NCBI GenBank assembly: GCA_905178155.1
Contig: CAJINV010000004.1
Span: forward strand, 3,885,555-3,949,554
DNA: 64,000 bases
Reading direction: 5' to 3'
Origin: Amoebophrya sp. A120
Taxonomy: Eukaryota > Sar > Dinophyceae > Syndiniales > Amoebophryaceae
The notes beneath the pieces were generated by a model. It saw only the letters and a list, made by a program, of their open reading frames with translations, searched no databases and was not told the origin of the DNA. Both the position numbers and the translations under genes were made by a program. This document shows, piece by piece, positions 1-11,000 of this stretch. Position 1 is the first letter of the stretch, and every line of letters begins with the position of its first letter.

Positions 1-262
1 TATCAAATGTAAAAATGTCTGGGTCTGGAAGAATGCAAGATTTGTGATGCAGGTTTTCCATGACCCATGGGGTCTGGAATGCGAGACCCAGCATGACAGA
101 ATCTTTGAGGTCTCTATCATGCCTTTCCTGCATGAGAAACTCCCTCTCAACTTGGTCAAAAGCGGACAGCTTTTGGCACTCACGCAACACAGATTTTTGC
201 ATCATTTAGATTTTGCATGACAAGTTCTAATCTTCCAGACCCAGACATTTTTGCAATCCATA
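1..262. mobile_element. Introner family A, left edge of window
   Basis: The element starts exactly at base 1 with TATCAAATGTAAAAATG and ends in the inverted copy finishing CCATA at 262. The right flank is CTATC (263-267); the left TSD copy would lie outside the window. The core is one shared with the copy at 22513 (bad match to the 54255 type), with several TTTGTGATGC-like motifs. It interrupts the PAN-like gene. Confidence 0.85.
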
Positions 263-3236
263 CTATCCTCCAGCGCGCAAAGCTCATCCACTCGTATCGG
301 GGGCGGAGCTGCCAGTCCGGCGGGGGGCAGCGCCGTAAAAACTGCTGCGACAAGACCCGCGTTTACAACTGCGGACGAATATCGGGCGATATTCCGCGAC
401 TTTTATCCCACGCGCGGGCGCTGCGTGGGCAACTACGCGATTGCCAGTGATTTTTGGCAGGAGGCGTCGGAGGCAAGTTGTGCGAAGAGCTGCCACGACG
501 AAGAATTGTGCTACGGATACGAGGCGGTGGTCAGCGGGGGGGCATGGCAGGTGAACAGAGATGACAAGAAAATGAACAACGGGGGCATTGAAGGAGAAGA
601 TGATAAAAATGCTGACGAACAGAAAAATCCACGACGGCCGTTGGAGCAGAAGCAGATCGTTCTTTGCAGGTTTATTCAGCACGCGGCAGAGGTGAAAACG
701 ACCTGGCTTCACAAAGACAAGAAAGACCAGGAAATAAATGCGGATCGAAGCAACAGCGCGTCCAACTTGTTTTGCGGGGTCAAGAAGAAGTGGTACCAAA
801 AGGAACTGGAGCTCCAGAGGGAAATCGAGAAGGTGGAAGCGATGAAGAAAACGGGATCGACCACAGAAGTAGATGCTCTTCCCAAGAAGCCGGAGGAGAC
901 ACAACAGGAGCCGGAGGCACCGCCAGGAGACGCGCAGCAGCCACAGGCACCGCCAGGAGAGGCGCAGCAGCAGCAGCAGCCAGAATTTCAGCAGCAAGAA
1001 ACGACCCACCAGGTCCAGGCACCGCCATCGATAGCGGCTGGTCCTGACGTTGAAGAAAAATATTTTTCTCACGCGAGCACCACGACTTCCAAGAACGAGG
1101 ACAAGAACTCGGCCCAGCAACAAGATGGCTCGCAAAGTAACCCTCTGACGCTGACCAACCTCGAGCTCTCTCCCGAGGAGTGCTTGTTTCATTTTGGCAT
1201 CTGGGAGCCGGTGTACACCATTCCGGTGCACAAGCTGTCGGGGACGAAAGTCTGCACCGAGGACTTTCAGGAGAGACTGGGTGGCGATATTGAAGCCTTA
1301 CCACAAGCGAAATCCGCCGAGGAGTGCCGGCTGTTTTGTCAAGACCAAGTCGCGCTCTGCGACGCCTGGAGCTACAACACGGCGCCTTATTTTGGGACGA
1401 TGCAGAGGCCGAGCTGCTACGCGAAATTTTCCGGAATGATCGAGGGCGACCCGGCTCCATTGGAGAACGTGACCGGGGGCACGTGCCGTACGCCGTTGAC
1501 GACAGAGCTGAAGGGGGCGTGTTGTCGAGGGCAAGCCTTGCAAAAGTTGAAGTGGTCTGGTGCAGCTACGGGGCAGTTGGCGGGCACTTCTGAAATGAAT
1601 GCTGGTCTTCAGGAGCAACAAGTTCCGGGTCCGCCCACCCGTCAGATTGTCGTCTCGCCGTTGGCGCCGGAACACGACGGGACCACCTCGTCGTTGGTGG
1701 CGCACCACCGCGCGTGCGGCGACCGGGGCTGGCAGGTCGGAGAAAAGGAAGACGCCCTCGTGCCGGCGATTTCTTGGTCGTTTCACGCCAAGGCAAGCAC
1801 GGAACTGGTCCGTTTAACCAGCTCGTCTACGGTCCGTTTGCCGGACAAGAAGGAAGAACCCTGCTCCAACTCCGCATCACCGGGCTGAAAGACGGTCACA
1901 AATTCCTGCGGCTGAATATGGCGTTCTCAACTGTTACATTCTCAGCTGTTGCATAAAGTTGTGATGCAAGAATTGGAAAAGTGAAAGCGGGAAGGTTGCG
2001 CCTGTAGCATTACAAATTGCGCACAGATTTAGGCGCGGTTTAGCCCACCTTCGCAAATTTGTCATGCGAAGCAGCTTGATCGTGAGAAAGAGAATGATGA
2101 TGGTGCTTTTGCATGACAATGTAACATTTGAGAATTCCATACTGAAGTGGCGGTACTGGGCACTCATGAGTTGGGATTCCAACTACGATAACGACTTGAG
2201 ACCGGAGGAGGGTTTTGTCCGGGTGGACGGGACGGAGATCTGGCGGAAGGCCCGTCTTAGCAAAAACGTTCACGACCCAGACGCCCTGTACCATTGCGGC
2301 GCGGGAGGCTGGGCGTTTGCCCGGCTAGAAGATTTGAGCCCAGAGTTTCCGTACCACGGCCGGTTTGACGCGCCGGGGTTCGACGAGGGAAGGCCCTGGG
2401 CCTCCTGCTACATCGACGTCGACCACACGATGGCACACGGACGACCAGACCTTCTGATCGAGGTCGGTGCCACGATCGACCAGGAGGCAATTGATGAGTC
2501 TTTCGCATTCAGCAATTTCGAACTCTTTCAAGGAGATAGCATCTCAACATCTCCGGGGGAGCTGCTGTTCTGCGATAACGAAAAAGTAGTAGTAGATGCA
2601 GCGACTCATACTCTTCCCGGTGGAACCACGACTGCGGCCACAGGTGGAGGACAAAGTGCGACAAATCAAAATCTTCAGAAGGAAATAAACACCGACCAAA
2701 CGACCAACACCGCCTCGCTCTTTGCCTCCCCCGCGGCCGCCCAAGCCGCCTACGCTAGCTGCACCAGCCGCGTCTTTACGCCGCTATGGCACTACTCTCT
2801 TGGAGAGGAAGGAAAATCGCTGCTCCGTTGGCAGCCCTGCGAATCGTTTACGGAGGAGGGGGAAAAGCTGTGCTCCGTCGGGGCGCAGGGGCAGTTCGAG
2901 AGGTTTTTGGAAGAGTTCCCGCAGTCGAAAGTACAGGATCGGGCCGTGCGGTTTACCCCGTCGCAGAAAGTTCCAGTAGAGGATGGTGGAGGTGATGCGG
3001 CTGCTGTGACCGCGGACACTGAAGATGATGAAGATGCCAGTGTTGCCATGAATGACAGTCCAAGTGGAGGAGGTGCACCAGCTGGAGGTTCGGAGTACAA
3101 GTATGTTCCTGCGGCGGAAATGTACACTTTAGATTCGAACCAGGTTTTTTCAATTCCGAGCAACAGCCCGGTGCTGACGCAGGGGGAAATGGAACACGAA
3201 TGGATGCATAAAGTACGTGCGAATGAAGATCCGTAA
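263..3236 (+). CDS. PAN/apple-like multidomain secreted-type protein, 5'-partial
   Basis: Only the 3' part is present, because an introner occupies positions 1-262 and the coding sequence resumes at 263. Exons are 263-1916 and 2147-3236 (stop TAA). Two Cys-rich PAN/apple-like modules are visible: one around 410-540 (Cys pattern ...GRCVGNY...CAKSCHDEELCYGYE), the other around 1245-1490 (...VCTEDF...CRLFCQDQVALCDAWSY...). Between them lies a Gln/Glu/Pro-rich linker (890-1010). The last part, about 1800-2530, has the pattern of a carbohydrate-binding-like beta domain common in protist surface proteins: GPFNQLVYGPF, YWALMSWDSNYD, VDGTEIW and DESFAFSNFELF. PAN domains usually bind glycans or proteins outside the cell. 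The frame changes near 1800: the frame read up to about 1797 stops at 1886, while the homologous-looking continuation starts at about 1801 one frame over. This could be an assembly error, a tiny intron or a real lesion. The identity of the whole protein is not known to me. Confidence 0.7.
1917..2141. mobile_element. Introner family D, TSD CTGAA
   Basis: The TIRs are TATGGCGTTCTCAACTG and its inverted copy ending GAATTCCATA. The 5-nt TSD CTGAA is at 1912-1916 and 2142-2146. Removal joins CGG CTG AA to G TGG CGG TAC TGG (R-L-K-W-R-Y-W) and continues the ORF into the second exon. Confidence 0.92.
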
Positions 3237-4108
3237 GCCGGATTAGTGCGAAGAGATTTTTTCACTGCGTTGTAATTTTTCGAAGCCAGTACTAGTACGC
3301 CATGATACATACACTTTTTTATTTCGATTTTTTTATTTTTTGTTTCCCACCAAAAAATGTGTATACTTCGCGAATGGCTACGGCCCCCTCCACCCAGCCC
3401 ACGCGACGTATCTATTTCAGAAATATGCGACAATACTAGCAACCAAGACCGCCTCTTCATGTTATTCTTGTATTTGCTTCTTTAACTTCCTTGAACTTGT
3501 TCAAGGTAGGCGAATAAACTTTCAAATTTATCCACCACGAAGTTGTATGGCCCACATATTGCCTATGGGTGCAATCACTTGTTTCCAATGTGTGCAGCTG
3601 AGGACAAACAGTAACGGGGACTAGTTCTCATGGATTCAAGCAGCGCACGCCCGTTCTTGCGTTGTCGTTGTTGTGCATGCCATCCATGACATCACAGTCA
3701 GAAAGGGGTACTACATCGTGTAGAACTACTGTCGTGACATCTACTGCAAACAGCCTCAAATCTTGTCGTGCACATAGTTCCACTGTCGTTGTCGTGGTCA
3801 GTCACGGCCCTGACAGTCCGAAGATAATCACGTTCGTGTACAGGTCGTCGTCGTTGTACAACATGTGAATCGTTTGACTTGATGTTGTGTCGTTGACTCA
3901 CTTGCTTAGCAAACCCAAACTGCTCAACTTGAATCTTCTCACATCAGGAGGTCCGTTATTTTGATACCGCCCTCTTTTTTCACTTATGTACAATCTTAAG
4001 TGGTTTTGTCATACAGTCGAATTTGTTTGCTAGTACTACCTAGGATAATTTGTTGCTTTGGGTGGATTTGGCTTAGTGTTGCCCCACCAAGAATCACGAA
4101 GGAACAAG
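3237..4108. other. Intergenic, no feature seen
   Basis: This AT-richer stretch between two co-oriented genes holds only short ORFs and T-rich runs (for example 3308-3350). I see no introner, RNA gene or convincing small gene. It presumably contains the 3' UTR of the first gene and the promoter of the next. Confidence 0.6.
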
Positions 4109-7030
4109 ATGGAACCGCTCGAGGCGCTCGGGGAGATACGGGAGATAAAGGACCTCGGAACGTATGTGTGGGAACCGGAGAATGCTGTTGGGGCCGAAAT
4201 CACCTCGGAGAATTTACGCCGTTGCGTGTACATGAATCCCATAGGCGACGGTGTTGGCGACCGGGTGCGCAACCTGTGGGGGCGGGACTTCGAGGGCCGG
4301 GTTCGGCGCCACGACCCTCCGCTCCAGACTTTTCCACAGCTCCCGAACGATTACAAAAGAACAGAGTTTCCGTTTACGTGCCCACGGGTGATTCCTTTGT
4401 ATGTCGCCGAGAAGCGCGGCGTGGATTTGGCAACCATTGACTTTATGCTTGGCGGGAGCTTTTTCCATGCATGTTTGCCTGGCGGAGCACTTACCGGCGC
4501 GCTGTCAGGGGGACACAAGCGAGACCTTCACACTTACATTGTGGAAAATTGCAAGCAGGTCCTGGTCATCAACAAGAAAGAACGCGAAACAGAGTCGCCA
4601 CAGCTGGAAAACCGGATCTTCCCACAGTATCAATTCAAGCGTTGGGTCTGCGGTCATGAAATGGACTCCGAACACCCGAACTTCATCATGGAACACCTGC
4701 GACTGGCGAAGATCGGAAAGTTCCGAGTGCTTTTGTGTGCAAGTGTCGATGCGTTGCACTCATGTACCGCTCCCGGCAAAAACGGCGAGGTTAAAGTTTG
4801 CCAGGACGTGCGCTGCCGAAAGGATCCCGAGTGTGGCCGTCCCGTGAAGATCCGCATGAGGCATCTCGAACGAAACACAGTCGCTGAGCTGCTTTTTCAA
4901 ATGTTTTCCACTGGAGCGGCATACATGATTCACGCGCAGACGGCCTACAATAAGGGTAAGGGCAAGGGCAAAGGACGGACTGCGCCAGTGATCGCCGCCT
5001 CTTCAAGATTGCGCCCGCGGACGATGTTTCAACGGTTTCAATTTGACGATGGAAAGCCTACCCGGTTCGGCCAGAAAATAACAGGAAACGAGCAAGAACG
5101 GGATGCCATCCAGGCCGCTCAGCTGTCTTTGGAAGTGCAGCTACGCCACGCCATGCGGTACGCCAATTCGGTTCTCAGTCAGCTTAAAATGGCAAACTTG
5201 GAGGAGAACATGACGTACCAGATATGTTGCAGCAGCATCGACCGTGCTACATTCGCAGAGGACGTTGGCAACATCGATGACAGTCCCGCACGGGACGACC
5301 TCATCGAGCCGACAGTTCGACTCCGCCCTATCCAGATTTCGCCCCCCTTGCTGCCACCCGCGGCGGTCGTGGATGATTTGTTCACCTTGGAAGAGACGTT
5401 CGAGCGACTCTGGCCGAGAATTCGCTCGTTACGTCTGTCCTTCCCGTTAAACGACTTTCCGAGTATCAAGGATTTTGTGAAGCGGTGCATGCAAAACTGG
5501 GAGAACTCTAGCTCGGGAAGGGGACGACTGCATGCGCGGCCTGGGCGCCAGCTTCACGGAGAGGCGTTCGCTGCGATCGCGGACGAACTCCGGTCGTGCT
5601 CTTCGTTTGTCGAAGATCATGAGGCCGTGGACGAAGTAGACCAGGATCATGCAAGAATTAAAAACCGGATGGAGCATTATGCAGTAGATGAAAATGCTCA
5701 TTTGTGGCGGGAACGGGACAGCGGCGTATCAAGTCAAGCGGGCGAGACAACGGCGTATTCCGACTGTCGCAGTGCCGTCACACACGAGACGGCGTCTTCT
5801 CTGGCGATCAACGAAGAATCGCGGGTTCGCTTGGAAAAGATTCGTTTGTTGATGGACAGCATTCCGAAAGTCCGCCGAATGTCCAAGACGTGGCTGTATT
5901 GGCGTCTGATCCAGCAGTACGATGCGCACTACAAAGATTGGAAGGCGCGCTTACCACCTCCCCTCGACGACCTGCGGGTGGCGAACGAAAAAAACGATTT
6001 CCAATTTTGGGACGACTTCCTGGGCCTGCTTCATTTTTCACACAATCAAATGAAGCACTTAGGGGACGAGATCCGACACCGGCCCTCGGAAGTGGAGCGC
6101 GCCGCGGAGACGTACTTGGCAGAACAGGTGGCGCACCGCGAAGTTGCAGAGCTCGAAATGCGCTCGAAGGGGTACACCGCCGCGCTGATGCAAGTTCTGC
6201 TCGACAAATTCCCGGCGCTGCCCCACCACGTCGCGGCCGTGCGATCGGAAGCGCACCAGTGGACAAAGGCCGGGCCCGAGGCCACTGAACTTCTTGCGCT
6301 AGGCGACAAAAGGGATTATACCGAGGGTCGTGGCGCGCTGGGCCACGCGGTCGTTGAAAGTTTTGCGTGGGCTATTACGTCTAGTAGTGCCGACGGGGGG
6401 AAGAAGATGTTGCCGCCTTCTGAACAAGAACGACAAGGAGTGCGCCAAATACTGAGCAAAGCGAGAGAACTAGTGGCGGAGGTTCCTGTTCACAACTTCA
6501 CGCAGTGGAGAGGCCTGGACGGGAAGGATGCGTTGGAACGGGCCGAGGAGTTTATTGAGGCACAGCTATCGGCCGCAGAGGCCGTGTCGTCGACCTGGCC
6601 GTCGTCTGAATGGATGGCGTGTGTGTATGAGCCGCTGGCGGATTCCGTTCCGTCGACGGTACTGCGACCCCCTGGACCCTTGCACCGGGCGGTGGCGGCC
6701 TGCGATTTGGAGGGCGTCCGAAAGCTGCTTCAGGCAGGCGTTCTGGACAAGTGGCAAGCTAAGGGAACAGAACAAACCGCGGGAGAGCTCGCTATGGCCA
6801 ACTGGCTGCATAGCAATACAGAGCACGCCGAAGGGGCAGTCATGTATGAAATCTCGCGTGCGCTAAACGGCCCCGGTAAAAATTTCTCTAGCGACGAAGA
6901 AGAGTTCTACGATGTCGCTTCCCCTTCACCTTCACATTTTGTGGACCCGTTGTCGAGCGGAGGCGTATTTGTGCTTTCAGCCACAACCAGCGATGATGCT
7001 GAAAAGACTGTAAATCCGTCTCTACTCTAG
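4109..7030 (+). CDS. DXO/RAI1-like divergent protein with KEN-like and ankyrin-like segments (paralog 1)
   Basis: An intronless ORF of 973 codons. The start is the first in-frame ATG, at 4109, in good context (AACAAGATGGAA); the open frame upstream has no other ATG. It is a clear paralog of the gene at 8003-11203: both begin with a DLGTYVWEP-type block followed by ENLRRCVYM. Residues about 105-285 follow the order of blocks in DXO/RAI1 decapping exonucleases: IDFMLGGSFF, YQFKRWVCG (family YxGxKFE), LLCASVDALHS (family GAEVDC), PVKIRMR (family VELKT), then LLFQMFSTGAAYM (family WaQsfLlGv). The acidic metal ligands of the family are largely missing. Residues about 635-710 (LGLLHFSHNQMKHLG ... 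LLDKFPALPHH) resemble the KEN/HEPN nuclease fold of IRE1 and RNase L, with His where the catalytic Arg is expected. Residues about 855-895 (GPLHRAVAACDLEGVRKLL) are ankyrin-like. A KGKGKGKG run lies at 4957-4975. The domain calls are my inference from motif order; function is unknown. Confidence 0.72.
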   Translation: MEPLEALGEIREIKDLGTYVWEPENAVGAEITSENLRRCVYMNPIGDGVGDRVRNLWGRDFEGRVRRHDPPLQTFPQLPNDYKRTEFPFTCPRVIPLYVAEKRGVDLATIDFMLGGSFFHACLPGGALTGALSGGHKRDLHTYIVENCKQVLVINKKERETESPQLENRIFPQYQFKRWVCGHEMDSEHPNFIMEHLRLAKIGKFRVLLCASVDALHSCTAPGKNGEVKVCQDVRCRKDPECGRPVKIRMRHLERNTVAELLFQMFSTGAAYMIHAQTAYNKGKGKGKGRTAPVIAASSRLRPRTMFQRFQFDDGKPTRFGQKITGNEQERDAIQAAQLSLEVQLRHAMRYANSVLSQLKMANLEENMTYQICCSSIDRATFAEDVGNIDDSPARDDLIEPTVRLRPIQISPPLLPPAAVVDDLFTLEETFERLWPRIRSLRLSFPLNDFPSIKDFVKRCMQNWENSSSGRGRLHARPGRQLHGEAFAAIADELRSCSSFVEDHEAVDEVDQDHARIKNRMEHYAVDENAHLWRERDSGVSSQAGETTAYSDCRSAVTHETASSLAINEESRVRLEKIRLLMDSIPKVRRMSKTWLYWRLIQQYDAHYKDWKARLPPPLDDLRVANEKNDFQFWDDFLGLLHFSHNQMKHLGDEIRHRPSEVERAAETYLAEQVAHREVAELEMRSKGYTAALMQVLLDKFPALPHHVAAVRSEAHQWTKAGPEATELLALGDKRDYTEGRGALGHAVVESFAWAITSSSADGGKKMLPPSEQERQGVRQILSKARELVAEVPVHNFTQWRGLDGKDALERAEEFIEAQLSAAEAVSSTWPSSEWMACVYEPLADSVPSTVLRPPGPLHRAVAACDLEGVRKLLQAGVLDKWQAKGTEQTAGELAMANWLHSNTEHAEGAVMYEISRALNGPGKNFSSDEEEFYDVASPSPSHFVDPLSSGGVFVLSATTSDDAEKTVNPSLL

Positions 7031-8002
7031 ATGATCATGATGTTGAACCGTAATAAAAACGAACATGCCAGCGCCAGCCTGGTGCTGAGAAAGAATTCCT
7101 TCGCCTTTTCTAGAATCTCTTCGCCGGTCCAGTGGACACGGTTGATTCTGCCGAAAAAACCTTAGCCTTTCGAGCCCACGTCATTCTACAACCGTGGAGA
7201 GTTGTGATTCTTGACATGGAGACACGAGATACTTTAGTAGTTTTGCGGCAAGATCTGCACACCAGGCGCGAAGCCCAAGGAGCTTGTCACGGACAAGCCT
7301 CGTTCTGTAGTGTTCATCTTGTGGTGGTCTGCGGCCAAAGAAATGATCTGGTGATTCCGAACCGTCGTTGTTTTTTACTTTAGTATCTTCTTGCTCACCT
7401 GGAGCTAAAATAACCCTGCATCAGGGTATTCCGATCAAAAAATATTTCTGAAAATAAGAAGATCGACATGATTGAAGAGACGATTTGTTTCGTGATCGTG
7501 TTCGTGATGCAGGACAAATACCATTCTTCTTTGCATTTTCTTGTGAGCTCAATTAAAAACAAGAAGAACATACAAGAAAATGGATGAGATGGAGATCACA
7601 GCCAATGCCTAGGATCTCAGGAATGTGTGTGATCTCTCCAGAAGTTGTCCGAGTCTAACCGCAACTGAGCTCCTGTTGATACACTTGCCGATAATATCAT
7701 GATGATGGCGACCGAGAACCTGTTGAAGCACATACCCAAAAAATGGGCGATCGAAGTTGCTTCTATCAATCTTCAGAAAAGAACAAGAGCGACCATGGTA
7801 CGATTTGAATCAACACGCACATTCAATTTTCATGATACAGGGGGGTCGGGAGCGCAGTGCCAATCCATACGACCTGGGGGGAGACCGAGAGCGCGTTATT
7901 GGTAGCTACAACACGCACGTAGCTGTAGCTAAGATTTTAGATAGCATCCTCAGAAACTTATCGAGTTGTGATAGCCATAGCTCTAGTACTAGTTCGAATA
8001 AA
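7031..8002. other. Intergenic between the two DXO-like paralogs
   Basis: No introner and no convincing gene. The frame of the downstream paralog stays open back to about 7757 and contains an ATG at 7832, so the true 5' end of that gene may reach into this stretch. Confidence 0.5.
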
Positions 8003-11000
8003 ATGGGACCGTCCGCATGGAACTACTCGTCGTCGTCGTCGTCGTCGGCGCGTGTCAGTAGCAGTACTGGCTCCTGGCGCCAAGCTGATCGCGGTCAAGC
8101 GTCGTCGGTTGTCAGGACTGCTGGCTCGTCCTGGCGCCAACGCGGCGACGGCGATCGCAGTCGCCTTCGGGGTGCGGGTCAGATGCAGCGCCTTGGCAAG
8201 CAGGTAGTCGAAATAGTCCAGGACCTTGGCGCCTTCGTTTGGAATCCGGCTCTCGCCGATGGCACAGAGGTTACGGCGGAAAATCTACGACGCTGCGTCG
8301 ACATGAAGCCCAGCGCAAGTGGTGCCGGCGACCGAGTCCGGGACCTGCAAGAAATGCAGGATGAAATACTAGGGCTGGTGGGGGGAGCAGGAACTTCAGC
8401 CGTAGCCGCCCTGGAAGATGCCCCTCCGGAAGCTTCGCCGTCATCGGGGTGTAGTAAAGATGCGGAAGCCCCCTCGCCCTTTCGGTTCAAAGCTACTAGA
8501 GGAGGGAAGGGGTCGAAAGTCAGCTTCATCAAAGGATTATCGGCCGACCTAAAGCGGGTCGACTTTCCCTACCATTGCCCAAGAGTTGTGCCTTTGTACG
8601 TAGCCTACAAGCTAGGAGTGGACTTGACGAAAATCGACTTTCTCGTCGGTGGAAGTTTTCTCCAGGCGTGTGCGGATGAGAGTGGGTTTGTCGACGGTGC
8701 TCGGGAATGGTACGTTGCGGAAAACTGCAAGGGCATCATTGTCGTGAACAAGAAGAATTCAGATGAGCGTTCAGAAACGCTGGAAAACCGAGCGAACAAC
8801 CACTCGTATCAGTTCAAGCGCTGGGCTTGCGGACGGCAAATGAGCGACAAGCATCCCGACGCGATCATGGAAAGCCTTCGAATTGTGCGCATCGGGCCGT
8901 TTACCGTGCTCGTGAGTGCCAGTGTAGATGCGCTACATTCCTGTGCCAAGTGTGCTGCGGAACCGTGCGCAGGCTCGGCCACGGAGTCTACTCGCCTACA
9001 GCTGCCGGGATCATCGTGCGATAACATGGATTGTGGGGCACCAGTGAAGATTCGCATGCGGGAGCTCGGTCCCGGCACCGTTGTCGAGGTGCTTCTGCAG
9101 ATGCTGTCCACCGGGGCCCGCTACCTATTCAATGGGAAAAAAGTATGCGGACGTCTGGTGAAAGTGGAACGATGGTCGTTTGAAGAGCTGGCAAGGGAAT
9201 GTGGAAATATCTACGCCGTCGGAAACAACGGCTCCACTGCTAAACTTGAAAAGGTGTTCGATAGTGCATCCCGCAGGGCTCGAGCGATATTGCAGCAGCT
9301 CAAGGAAGCTGCGCTGGAGGAGAAACATACCTATTCGATCACAACTTCGCCTAAAAAGACACCGGAAGAAGATGAGCCCGCACATCAAAATTCGTTAGCG
9401 CTGGTCCCTGCGTCCTCTATTTGTCCAAAAAAGCAAGTTGCCGTGGAAATTAAACCGATGGAGATCTTTCAGCCACTGTTGCCACCTCCGAGTGTGTGCC
9501 AAGAATTATTTGTGCTCGAGGGCGCGCTGGCCATTGTGGAATCGAAAGTGCGAACTTTGTCTCGGATGTTCGACCTGTCGACGTTTGGTAACATCAATCA
9601 GTTTATGATGCAGTGCCTGCGCAATCTCGCTGGAGAAGGAGCGGCCACAGGCGGCAAGGCGATCAAGGACAAAGATCTCGCTGACGCCGTGGAGCATGAG
9701 TTGCAGTCTCTTCGCTCGTACAGGACTGCAGTATCGCAGCAAAAAGAGGCAGACGTCGACTTCATGAGCTGTACAAGTGGCGCGACTTTTGTCACCGGGC
9801 GCAGCGAGGAAACTTACATCACCAAATCTTCGTTGGCAATTCAGGAGCCATCACGGACGCGGCAAAAGCAGATTCGCGAACTGTTGAAGTCGATACCCGA
9901 CACGGACCAGATGGCGCGCGAGCGTTCGTGGCTGTACTCTTGTGTTGTGGGGCGGTACGAAAACCAATATCGCGGTTGGAAAGACAAACTGCCCGCTCCC
10001 ATCGACCGGCTGCTAAAAGCCAATGAGCCGCCCAGCGGGTTCGACGATGATCTTCTTGGGCTGCTCCATTTCGCACACAACCAAATCAAACATTTGGGGG
10101 CCTCGACGCCCAGATGGGATCCAGAGGAGGCGCCTGCTGACTTCGAGACGCGCCAGCGCATTGTGGCTGAAGCAGAAGCCTTTCTCGCTGACAAGGCGGG
10201 CCGGGAAATGGAGAGACAAAAGCAACGCACGAAGGGATTTCGCGCAGCGCTAACATCGGTGTTGCTGGATCAATTTCCGATGTTGTGGGACCACATCGAG
10301 CAGGTTCAGGCGGAGTGCAGAATGTGGAAGCACGCTGCGCAAGGCCGCGCCCTTGCGTTGCTTGGCGTCGAGGAAGCAGACGATTATCGGGGAGATGGTA
10401 GGCTCCGACGGTGCATTGAGGACCAGTTCGCCAACAATCCAGTACTGGTTTTGGAAGAGGTGACACAACTTCTGGAAGAAGCAAAGGCCTTGGGCCTTCC
10501 CGACGTGTTTCACTACATACAGTGGCGCGGAAAAGACGGCAAGGATGCTCTGCAAGTGGTCGAGGAGATGGTGGAAAAAGCTTCATTGCCCCACCTTAAC
10601 AAGAGTGCTCCTGACGAGGGTGAGTTGTACCCAACTCCGCGCCTGAAATCGCTTTATTGCATGTTGCATAGCGTCGTTCCCTCCACCGAACGCCGACCTG
10701 CCGGCCCGCTGCACCGAGCAGTCAGGAGCGAAAACGCCGAGCACGTGCGGGTCTTGTTGGACTGGGGCGTTGAAGACAAATGGAAGGACCGCGACTTTCC
10801 GAAACTCACTGCCGCGGAGGAAGCGAAAGAGCGTTGGCACCTGTTCCCGACAGATGAAAGCGCCAGGAAAGTCTGCCTTTTGCTGAACCCAGGCATAAAT
10901 TTGGATGCTTGCCGTGATTCCCCCGCGGGAGCCGGAGAAGATACAACTAGCGGCTTCCGGAGCATCACAAAAAACTCCTTTGCCTGGCGGTGCATGAACG

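Noticed and set aside
284-1231. 315-codon ORF on the minus strand opposite the PAN-like gene
   Set aside because: Leu/Arg-rich product with no domain; it is the shadow of the real + strand exon, whose Cys pattern fits PAN modules.
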